Part shown: positions 1 to 6,582 of the stretch, piece by piece | Position numbering within the stretch: the stretch's first letter is position 1 | How the letters are laid out: each line of letters begins with the position of its first letter | Origin: an uncultured Oscillospiraceae bacterium | Lineage (GTDB): Bacteria > Bacillota > Clostridia > Oscillospirales > Acutalibacteraceae | Direction of reading: 5' to 3' | Assembly (NCBI GenBank): GCA_905193225.1 | Contig: CAJJNV010000008.1 | Location: 13,685 to 77,684 of the forward strand | Length of the DNA: 64,000 nucleotides | Translations under genes and position numbers: made by a program | The notes under the pieces: model-generated | Database searches by the model: none | Told to the model about the DNA's origin: nothing | The model's input: only the letters and a program-made list of their open reading frames with translations

Positions 1-525
1 TACAACAAGGTTCATTACGATGCGGCACAGCAGGTCATCGAAAAGATCAAGGAACTGACCGGATGGAAGGCCGCCGTTCGCGAGGTCTATTCCGATCCCA
101 CCGCAGAGGTCAAGATTGTTCCCTCTGAAAACTATGCCGAAATCGGCTCGACCGTAACCTTCAAGATCCCCGAAAACGCTGTCCCCGAATCCATAAAAAT
201 CACCACCTACGGCAAGGACGTTGAGTTCACCAAAACCGAGGACGGTACCGTCTCCTTCACAATGCCCGACGGCGCAGTAATGATCCACGCCGACAAGAAG
301 GAAGAAGTCGTCATCAGATACGGTTACATCAACGAGGACGATAATATCGACGCCACCGACGCACTGTGGATTCTCCAGTCCTTTGTCGGCTTACGTACAC
401 TTGACGAAGAAGTAAAACCGGCCGCCGATGTCAATCTCGACGGAGCGATCGATGCTTCCGACGCTCTCTGTGTGCTTCAGTATTATGTGGGATTGCGCAC
501 CGAGCTTCCCGTTTCCAAGAGCTAA
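1..525 (+). CDS. Dockerin-bearing secreted protein, 3' part only (probable SGNH esterase paralogue)
   Basis: The frame is open from base 1, so the start lies outside the window. The 174 visible residues begin with what looks like the last helix of an SGNH-hydrolase domain (ending near 'KELTGWKAA'). A beta-rich module of about 50 residues follows (near 'GSTVTFKIP' and 'VSFTMPDGAVMI'), then a C-terminal type I dockerin with two calcium-loop repeats, 'DDNIDATDALWILQ' and 'DVNLDGAIDASDALCVLQ'. The protein encoded at 885-2498 ends with the same three parts in the same order, including a matching 'SFTMP' strand, so the two are tandem paralogues. The inferred role is a surface-complex-bound esterase acting on plant or host polysaccharide. 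The dockerin is certain. The catalytic assignment rests on the paralogue. Confidence 0.85.
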   Translation, partial: YNKVHYDAAQQVIEKIKELTGWKAAVREVYSDPTAEVKIVPSENYAEIGSTVTFKIPENAVPESIKITTYGKDVEFTKTEDGTVSFTMPDGAVMIHADKKEEVVIRYGYINEDDNIDATDALWILQSFVGLRTLDEEVKPAADVNLDGAIDASDALCVLQYYVGLRTELPVSKS

Positions 526-577
526 AGCGTCAGATTAAATTTCTCTAATACAGAAATTTTTTCACCACTTTAAAATT

Positions 578-625
578 ATGCCCTTTCTCTTAAGGCTTTC
601 TTTCGAGAAGGGGCATTTTTTCTTT
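578..625 (+). terminator. Rho-independent terminator of the first dockerin gene
   Basis: A 12-base stem pairs atgccctttctc with gagaaggggcat (one G-U pair) and is followed by a run of T. It lies about 50 bases past the stop codon. Confidence 0.85.
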
Positions 626-736
626 TGTCATTCTTTTCAACACACAATGCTAAATTTGTGCACAGCCGCGCTATGCTTTCTTTTTGAAAAACTTTTGACA
701 TATAAAATATTTTTCTTTGCAATATTATAAAAATTC

Positions 737-765
737 TTTACAAATTAAACAAATTGTATTATAAT
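737..765 (+). promoter_or_regulatory. SigA-type promoter of the esterase gene
   Basis: TTTACA and TATAAT are separated by exactly 17 bases. The predicted transcript start is near 772, which leaves a leader of about 110 bases before the start codon at 885. Confidence 0.75.
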
Positions 766-784
766 GTTATGTGTTGTGTTGCGT

Positions 785-848
785 CGGATAGGGATAAATT
801 ACCTTATAGAGTGTTATTTATCCGATCAATCCGATTTATTCCTATCCG
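785..848 (+). promoter_or_regulatory. Long leader hairpin upstream of the esterase gene
   Basis: Bases 785-799 (cggatagggataaat) pair with 834-848 (atttattcctatccg) over 15 positions with one G-U. The loop itself contains a further 'atttatccgat' segment that could compete for pairing. It sits inside the predicted leader, about 35 bases before the gene, and has no T-run, so it is not a simple terminator. It matches no riboswitch class I recognise. It could be a protein-binding site, an RNA stabiliser or an operator. Confidence 0.5.
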
Positions 849-884
849 GTGCAATACCTACGGATGATAAAAAGGAGAAGTATA

Positions 885-2498
885 ATGAAAAAGCTGATTT
901 CAATTTTAACCGCATTTTCTCTGGTTATCTCTCTTTTTGTTTTTGGCACCGGCGCTTCCGCCGACACCACAAACAAAAGCTACCTCTTGATGAGCAATTC
1001 CTCCGACCGAAACTATGTTGCAAAAAAGGGCCGCAGCTATTACAATGATACCTCCCTGCGCCTTACCTGGTCGGCTGCGGGATACTCGGTTAGATTTTAC
1101 GGCACCGAGCTTAAAACAACGATGACCGCTGATGGTACAAGCGGCACCCTTAACGTATACGTTGACAAAAATAAAAACCAGTATTATTTCAATACCGAAG
1201 CCTCGAGCTATTCTGCCGCCAGGGACGAGTATAACGCCAACTGCCCCCACATTTCCCTTTCAGACGGCAAGCGCACATATACCGTCGTATCCGGCCTTGC
1301 AAAAGGATATCATACCGTTACACTCTTAAAGCGCGCCGAGCTTGACCGTTCGTCCAACATCTCGGTAAACGACATTATAACCGACGGTTATTTCTGCGAT
1401 CCCCCTGCAAAATCCTCCCGCAAAATCGAAATTGTCGGCGACTCCAACGCCACCGGATTCGGCAATATGGCAATGTCGGGCGAAAGCGGCGATTACAACT
1501 GGTATGAGCAGGATGCCACCCTGTCCTTTGGTGCATACTGCGCCGAGGAACTTGCCGCCGATTACTCCATCTGCGCCCACAGCGGTGCGACCGTAACTCC
1601 CGGTCTTGCCGAAGGGACATTACTCGACAAATATCTGCAAACCGACGCTTACAACGGCGTTACATCGGAATATGATTTTGAAGGCGGCTCGGATGTTGTC
1701 ATAATCCACCTGGGTGACAACGACCATGACGCGACCGAAGCCAAAGGCACAAGCAATTATGTTAAATATCTCGCCCAAATGATAAATCAGGTCAGAAGCA
1801 AAAACCCGAACGCCAAGATAATTTGTGTGCTCTCTCTTGCAGGCTATTCCGACTGGCATCCCTATGTTCAGCAGGCCATTGATGCCTCGGGCGACACCAA
1901 CACTTATAAATATCTCAACGGCAATTCAAACAACGGCGCTCCCGCCGGCCATGCGCTTCAAAAATATCACAAAATTCTCGGTCTCAACCTTGCGGCATAC
2001 ATCCGCACCCTTATGGGCTGGAATGGTAAGGTATACGAAACTGTGGCCGACACCGCCAATTCAAATATAAGCGTCAACCTTCCACAAAGTTTCTATAAGG
2101 CGGGCGACACCGTAACCTTCACCCCATCGGTAACCGGCGGACAGGTTGGCAGCGCAACCGTCAAAACCATCGGTACCACCTATGGCACAAATGTTGCGGT
2201 GGCAAAATCGGGCAGCAGCTTTTCATTTACAATGCCTTCCGACCGCGTGCTCGTCTCGGTTGAAGCAAGCAAACAGCTGCTTGCGGGAGACATTAATTTA
2301 AGCGGAAAATCCAATGCGGTCGATGCACTTATGGCCCTTAAATATGCAACAAAATCGCTGACCCTTTCATCCGAGCAGACCGCAGCCGGCGATGTAAACG
2401 GAGACGGCAAGCTTACCACCGTAGACGCGCTTATAATACTTCAGTATTCGGTCAAGAAAATGGTTTCATATCCCGTCGGCGAGTATGTTTATTTCTGA
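885..2498 (+). CDS. Secreted SGNH/GDSL carbohydrate esterase (CE2-like) with C-terminal dockerin
   Basis: The 537-residue product starts at the ATG 885, 8 bases after AAAGGAG. A signal peptide (about residues 1-28) is followed by a beta-sandwich-like N-terminal region of about 140 residues and then an SGNH hydrolase domain. The nucleophile motif is 'IVGDSNATGFG'. A 'HSGATVT' and a 'VIIHLGDNDHD' block follow, and a late 'GAPAGHALQKYH' block supplies the likely catalytic histidine. A jelly-roll plus SGNH layout is typical of CE2 acetyl esterases, which remove acetyl groups from xylan or other glycans. A beta module and a dockerin ('DINLSGKSNAVDALMALK', 'DVNGDGKLTTVDALIILQ') close the protein. 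It is the tandem paralogue of the truncated gene at 1-525. The esterase fold is well supported; the exact family is inferred. Confidence 0.85.
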   Translation: MKKLISILTAFSLVISLFVFGTGASADTTNKSYLLMSNSSDRNYVAKKGRSYYNDTSLRLTWSAAGYSVRFYGTELKTTMTADGTSGTLNVYVDKNKNQYYFNTEASSYSAARDEYNANCPHISLSDGKRTYTVVSGLAKGYHTVTLLKRAELDRSSNISVNDIITDGYFCDPPAKSSRKIEIVGDSNATGFGNMAMSGESGDYNWYEQDATLSFGAYCAEELAADYSICAHSGATVTPGLAEGTLLDKYLQTDAYNGVTSEYDFEGGSDVVIIHLGDNDHDATEAKGTSNYVKYLAQMINQVRSKNPNAKIICVLSLAGYSDWHPYVQQAIDASGDTNTYKYLNGNSNNGAPAGHALQKYHKILGLNLAAYIRTLMGWNGKVYETVADTANSNISVNLPQSFYKAGDTVTFTPSVTGGQVGSATVKTIGTTYGTNVAVAKSGSSFSFTMPSDRVLVSVEASKQLLAGDINLSGKSNAVDALMALKYATKSLTLSSEQTAAGDVNGDGKLTTVDALIILQYSVKKMVSYPVGEYVYF

Positions 2499-2585
2499 TG
2501 CCGACACAGAAAATGCATCGATTGATTGACCGGCTGATTGATTAACCTACTGCCCTTTCAACAAACGATTTATTTCATTAAATTC

Positions 2586-2624
2586 AACACCTCTGACAGC
2601 GCAAAGCTTTCAGGGGTGTTTTTT
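2586..2624 (+). terminator. Terminator of the esterase gene
   Basis: The stem aacacctctga pairs with caggggtgtt (one G-U) and is followed by ttttttg. Confidence 0.8.
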
Positions 2625-2783
2625 GTTGGGCCATTGCCGAGGTGCCATGGTTGTTTGTTTGTATCTTCTGACCTGCGGCACCTTGCTGCTGTTTTGCGGT
2701 GCTTTTTATGCTTCTTTTTTATGCCGGCGTTTTTTGATGCCGTTTCTATACTGCGTGATTGAAAGCTGTGATTTTGACCTACC

Positions 2784-2922
2784 GCTGAGGCAGCCTCGGC
2801 GCAGCCGAGACCGGAGGGTACGGCATCCCGCAGTCTTACCTACAAACAAGGCTGCACTTAAAAAACTTATATGCTTTTATCCGAGAGCCTCCCTCCGATC
2901 AGCTTGCGCTGATTGCCTCAGC
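2784..2922. repeat. 139 bp inverted-repeat intergenic element, copy A
   Basis: The element starts with gctgaggca and ends with tgcctcagc. Each end carries a short hairpin (ctcggc-gca-gccgag at the left, atcagc-ttgc-gctgat at the right), bounded on the inner side by cggaggg/ccctccg. The core of about 65 bases has no clear coding content. Copies B (5932-6070) and C (58642-58782) have the same plan and nearly the same length. The stretch between the esterase gene and position 3253 holds nothing else convincing apart from the hairpin at 3067. Confidence 0.7.
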
Positions 2923-3066
2923 GTCCCGCAGCCGTGCACATTAGGTCAGCTGACAACCCTTCGCAGCCTTCTGCCGCACGCAAATACACAAAACCCTGCC
3001 TAATGAAAAGGCCTTAGCATCTGCGCCAAGCCTTTAAGACTTTTATTTAATCTAAAAACGCACAAA

Positions 3067-3104
3067 CAGCGTGCATCCCATTTTGCGAGATGCACGCCGT
3101 TTTT
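3067..3104. terminator. Terminator-like hairpin in intergenic space
   Basis: gcgtgcatc and gatgcacgc pair perfectly over 9 bases, with ttttt following on the plus strand. It lies about 600 bases past the nearest upstream gene, so it may end read-through transcription or belong to an unrecognised small transcript. Confidence 0.5.
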
Positions 3105-3253
3105 AGCTTAAGCATAATGCCGCTTTTGTATCACTTATATTTATTAAGTTGTATCTGAACATCTGCAAAACAAAACCATAAAGTGATATTTTTTTAAATT
3201 TTTGAATATATATTTCCGACAAATATTTTCATTGAAAACAAGGCGGTGGAGAT

Positions 3254-3751
3254 ATGGGAAAAAGACTTAAACGGCGGATCGCCGTTATTTTCATCAGCGC
3301 CGGGGTGGCTGTGGCGGTCATTCTGCTGCTGGACGGACTTCTCTCGACTACGGCAAAACGGGTGTCGGCAGGTGCCGAACAGCACATCATCACAAAAGCG
3401 GTAGATTTTTTAAAGGGCTACGGTTACGAGTGCGGCAGAGAGCCTGCCGAGGTTTTTGATTATGCTGTTCCGACCGAGTTCGACAGTGTTATGACAATTT
3501 ACAACGACCTGCAGAAAAGCCAGGGCTTTGATCTTGAAAAATACAAGGGAAAGACGGTCAAGCGGTTTTCGTTTAGAATAGAAAACTATCCCGATGTTGC
3601 CGAGGATGTTTTTGCCGACATTTTATTTTCCGACGGAGAGATAATCGGCGGAGATATATGCACAAGATCGCTTGACGGATTTATGGAGGGCTTTGACCGC
3701 ACAAAAGGACAAAGCGGTATTATGAAAAAGGCCATGTCGCAGGGAGCATAA
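3254..3751 (+). CDS. DUF4830 membrane-anchored protein
   Basis: The 165-residue product has one N-terminal membrane segment (about residues 9-27) and an extracytoplasmic domain. The motifs 'AVPTEFDSVMTIYNDLQ', 'QGFDLEKYKGKTVKRF' and 'DGEIIGGDIC' match my recollection of the DUF4830 family, common in Clostridia and of unknown function. The start at 3254 follows GGCGGTGG with good spacing. It stands alone between the inverted-repeat element and the convergent HPr gene, so context gives no hint of function. The family call is from memory and is fairly secure. Confidence 0.75.
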   Translation: MGKRLKRRIAVIFISAGVAVAVILLLDGLLSTTAKRVSAGAEQHIITKAVDFLKGYGYECGREPAEVFDYAVPTEFDSVMTIYNDLQKSQGFDLEKYKGKTVKRFSFRIENYPDVAEDVFADILFSDGEIIGGDICTRSLDGFMEGFDRTKGQSGIMKKAMSQGA

Positions 3752-3847
3752 AAAGAGTGCTGCACTGCCCTGTTGTCAATGCACCGCCGATGAACATATC
3801 TTTCCACACGATAAAGCCGTTCTTTTTTTCCATCAAATAACATCACG

Positions 3848-3890
3848 CAAAAAAAACAGAGTACCGCCCAAAAGACAGGGGTACTCTGTT
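3848..3890 (-). terminator. Terminator of the HPr gene
   Basis: acagagtacc and ggtactctgt pair perfectly over 10 bases. On the minus strand the stem is followed by eight T. Confidence 0.9.
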
Positions 3891-3939
3891 AAAAAAACAA
3901 TATTAAAAATATGATTGCGTAGGATGTATCCGTCCCTGA

Positions 3940-4203
3940 TTACTCTGCGAAGCCCGAAAGGACGAGATTTACAAGTCCCTCAACAGCTTCCTGCTCGTCG
4001 GCTCCGTCGGCGATAATGCGGATGGACGTTCCGCCGATAATACCGAGGGAAAGCACGCCGAGAAGACTCTTGGCGTTAACGCGGCGTTCTTCCTTTTCCA
4101 CCCAGATAGACGATTTATATTCGTTGGCTTTCTGAATGAAGAAGGTTGCAGGGCGAGCGTGAAGTCCTACCTTGTTCTGAACCATTACATCTTTAACAAA
4201 CAT
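3940..4203 (-). CDS. ptsH: Phosphocarrier protein HPr
   Basis: The 87-residue HPr passes phosphate from PEP via enzyme I to sugar-specific PTS enzymes, and in Firmicutes it is also a catabolite-repression signal. The active-site block 'GLHARPAT' keeps the phosphorylated histidine, which separates it from Crh. The regulatory serine lies in 'NAKSLLGVLSLGI', the site used by HPr kinase. The ATG at 4203 is chosen because GGGAGA precedes it; the frame stays open further upstream without a ribosome site. It has its own promoter (4241-4268) and terminator and no PTS neighbours. Confidence 0.93.
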   Translation of the reverse strand: MFVKDVMVQNKVGLHARPATFFIQKANEYKSSIWVEKEERRVNAKSLLGVLSLGIIGGTSIRIIADGADEQEAVEGLVNLVLSGFAE

Positions 4204-4240
4204 TAGAATCTCTCCCGATAATCTTGTTTTGATACTACTC

Positions 4241-4268
4241 ATTATATCACAAAAATCTCATCAGTCAA
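4241..4268 (-). promoter_or_regulatory. SigA-type promoter of the HPr gene
   Basis: On the minus strand TTGACT and TATAAT are separated by 16 bases, giving a leader of about 30 bases. Confidence 0.75.
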
Positions 4269-4441
4269 CGAATTTCGACCAATCTTTTGGGACAAAAGGT
4301 AAAGTTCTACTCCCGCACCAAATGCGGACAAATTTACCCCTTTGCCTTTGTTTATTTTACACAAAAATTTGTGCAAAAATTCACCACTATGACCAGTTTA
4401 TCCTTCGACAGAATGTATTTTTGTTTTACAATATAGTGTTG

Positions 4442-5182
4442 TTATTCTCTATTTTCCTCTTTAAGCTGCGCAATATATTGCAAATCTTCATTTGAGAGGT
4501 CGGCTTTTTCGAGCATTTCGGGACGCTTTTTAAAGGTGCGTTCCAGCGACTTTTGCCGCCGCCATTTTTTGATGTTGAGATGATGTCCCGAAAGCAGTAC
4601 CTCGGGCACTTCCCTACCCTTCCAGTCTCTCGGGCGGGAATACTGGGGATACTCGAGCAGTCCCGAAAAATGGCTTTCCTCGGTAAAGCATTCGTCGCTT
4701 GAAAGCACACCGGGTACAAGCCTTGCCACCGTATCGGCAAGCACAAGAGCGGGAAGCTCACCGCCGGTCAGCACATAATCGCCGATAGAGATTTCCTCGT
4801 CGACAATTTCCTCAAGCACCCTTTCGTCCACACCTTCATAGTGTCCGCAAAGTATAACAAGCCTCGGCAGCTTTGAAAGTTCAAGGGCCTTTTGCTGGGT
4901 CAGTGTCTTGCCCTGAGGGGACATATAAATGACGTATGGTTTATTTTCATCCATTTTTTCCACCGCTTTAAAGCAGTCGTAAACCGGCTGAGCCTGTATT
5001 ATCATTCCCATTCCGCCGCCGAAGGGTGCGTCATCCACCTGCTTTTGCTTGTTTTCGGTATAATCCCTGATGTTGTGGCAATGGGTTTCGATAATGCCCT
5101 TTGCCCGAGCTCTACCGATTATACTTTCGCAAAGCACCCGATCGCACATTTCGGTAAAAAGGGTCAGAATGTCAATCCTCAT
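4442..5182 (-). CDS. trmD: tRNA (guanine37-N1)-methyltransferase TrmD
   Basis: TrmD methylates G37 next to the anticodon of tRNAs reading CNN codons, preventing +1 frameshifts. The 246-residue product has the SPOUT-fold signatures 'MRIDILTLF', 'DDAPFGGGMGMI', 'LCGHYEGVDERV' and 'IGDYVLTGGELPAL', with the catalytic aspartate in the 'FTEESHFSGLLEYPQY' region typical of the family. The ATG at 5182 overlaps the end of rimM by 11 bases, which implies translational coupling. The usual rpsP-KH upstream partners and rplS are absent, so the rimM-trmD pair is detached from the ribosomal-protein operon found in many Firmicutes. Confidence 0.95.
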   Translation of the reverse strand: MRIDILTLFTEMCDRVLCESIIGRARAKGIIETHCHNIRDYTENKQKQVDDAPFGGGMGMIIQAQPVYDCFKAVEKMDENKPYVIYMSPQGKTLTQQKALELSKLPRLVILCGHYEGVDERVLEEIVDEEISIGDYVLTGGELPALVLADTVARLVPGVLSSDECFTEESHFSGLLEYPQYSRPRDWKGREVPEVLLSGHHLNIKKWRRQKSLERTFKKRPEMLEKADLSNEDLQYIAQLKEENRE

Positions 5183-5690
5183 GGTCAAAAATTCCTTTCA
5201 GGGGAGTAATTTTAATGATACCGCCGTCCACGTCTACGCTGTCTACCACATCGGGAATGGCGGGAACAAGGTATTCCTTTTTGTCCTCACCCTTTATGTG
5301 CCACACGTCGTTTGCGCCGGTTTTTGAAACATCGCAAAGCTCGCCCAAAAAATCGCCGCTTTGACTGTCGTAAACCTTGCATCCCAACAGATCCTCAATA
5401 AAGTGACTGCCCTCGGGAAGATTTGCATCGTCGCGGTTAATGTACACAATTTTGTTTCTGAAGGCCTCTGCCTGCTCGATTGTGTCTACCCCGTCAAGTT
5501 TCATTAGTACCATATTTTTGTGGGCTCTGGCGGCCTTTACGGCGATTTTACGGGCACCCTCGCCGTCGAGATAGAGAAATTTAAAGGATGTAAGAAAATC
5601 GGGGCTGTCGCTCCAGGGCTGCACCCTGACCTCTCCCCTGATTCCGTGGGTACCGGTTATTTTGCCGGTTTCGATAAATTGTTTTTTCAT
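5172..5690 (-). CDS. rimM: Ribosome maturation factor RimM
   Basis: The 172-residue RimM helps assemble the 30S subunit head around S19. The N-terminal beta-barrel starts with 'IETGKITGTHGIRGEVRV', the family signature, and the C-terminal PRC-barrel contains 'IEDLLGCKVYD' and 'EYLVPAIPDVVDSVD'. The ATG follows CGGAGAA at good spacing. The gene overlaps trmD by 11 bases. I see no convincing promoter in the few hundred bases upstream, which are occupied by copy B of the inverted-repeat element. Confidence 0.94.
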   Translation of the reverse strand: MKKQFIETGKITGTHGIRGEVRVQPWSDSPDFLTSFKFLYLDGEGARKIAVKAARAHKNMVLMKLDGVDTIEQAEAFRNKIVYINRDDANLPEGSHFIEDLLGCKVYDSQSGDFLGELCDVSKTGANDVWHIKGEDKKEYLVPAIPDVVDSVDVDGGIIKITPLKGIFDHED

Positions 5691-5931
5691 AAAAATTCTC
5701 CGAAAAAAGATATATTGATAGCACGAGGATTAAAACGGATTTGCCGGTCGGTTAATCTGCTCTGCGGTATCGTTTCATTTCCCATATTAGTTAGCTTAAC
5801 GCACCGCGTTACCGTTTATAATTGCAGTTTCGTTACGACCGCTTGCGCCTGCTCTTCGCCGAAATATTGTGTCAGGCAGTCGGACGCGGCTTTGCGCTAT
5901 ACAAAGCCTTGCGGATATGTAACGGCCGGGC

Positions 5932-6070
5932 GCCGAGACTTTCCCGGCCTTGCCGGGAACGGGAGGAGCAACACACCGCAGTTTTCGGGAAAACGACACG
6001 CTATATTATCCGATTACCGCTTCGCATCAGCAGCCTTTCCTCCCGGTCAGCTGACGCTGACAGTCTCGGC
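5932..6070. repeat. 139 bp inverted-repeat intergenic element, copy B
   Basis: The ends are gccgagact and agtctcggc. The inner hairpins are cccgg-ccttg-ccggg (left) and gtcagc-tgac-gctgac (right), followed inward by cgggagga and tcctcccg. Length and layout equal copy A, while the stem sequences and the core differ. Confidence 0.7.
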
Positions 6071-6193
6071 ACCCTTGCTTTAACGAAAGCCATAAAGCGC
6101 ACATCTGCCTTCGGCCTGATAAGCATCACACCACACGTCCGATTGCGCACCTCCCGAGCCAAAAAAGCATTGCAAAAGTACAAAAGTATTTTA

Positions 6194-6340
6194 TCACAAT
6201 CTATCGGCTTTGTAAACATCAAAAAACCATTCACCGCCTATCCGTCCCGCAGCAGCCCCGCTGTAAACCGCAGCAAAGGCCACACCTCCAGCCGCAATAA
6301 ACGCCGCGCCGACAATCGCCGCACATAACCCGGCTTTCAT
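6194..6340 (-). CDS. Small single-span membrane protein, 48 residues
   Basis: An ATG at 6340 is preceded at 8 bases by GGAAGG. The reading frame gives 48 residues: an alanine- and glycine-rich hydrophobic helix (residues 4-27, 'CAAIVGAAFIAAGGVAFAAV') followed by a short polar tail with 'GGEWFFDVYKADRL'. I recognise no family. A good ribosome site, a clean signal-anchor-like helix and its place between two terminator-like structures make it plausible as a real gene, but it is short and unsupported by homology. Confidence 0.45.
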   Translation of the reverse strand: MKAGLCAAIVGAAFIAAGGVAFAAVYSGAAAGRIGGEWFFDVYKADRL

Positions 6341-6363
6341 CACCAACACCTTCCGATAAACAC

Positions 6364-6395
6364 AAACACCCACCGCCGAAAGACGATGGGTGTTT
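6364..6395 (-). terminator. Hairpin downstream of the exporter operon
   Basis: aaacaccca and tgggtgttt pair perfectly over 9 bases. On the minus strand the tail is TTTGTGTTT. A second stem (cgatgca/tgcatcg) lies at about 6418-6460. Together they probably end the MMPL operon. Confidence 0.55.
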
Positions 6396-6582
6396 AATTA
6401 AGTTTTAAGCAACGCCGCGATGCATCAAGTGCTTAATTAAAAACTCAAGCTGTGCATCGGCTTTTGCCTTGATATTCACACGATGCCACAAAGCATCAGG
6501 CTTTTATATTTACATTTGCGGGATACTGCCGTGTATCAACACATTGTTTGACATTTGCTCGGTGTCCGGCAGCATCTGTATT

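Noticed and set aside
785..848. Known riboswitch class (for example cyclic-di-GMP or SAM)
   Set aside because: None of the conserved core sequences of these classes is present.
2784..2922. Insertion sequence or classical MITE
   Set aside because: No transposase is present, no target-site duplication is evident, and the cores of the three copies are unrelated.
2538..3003. Small plus-strand ORFs of 74 and 126 codons
   Set aside because: They run through a terminator and the inverted-repeat element, lack ribosome sites and have no protein character.
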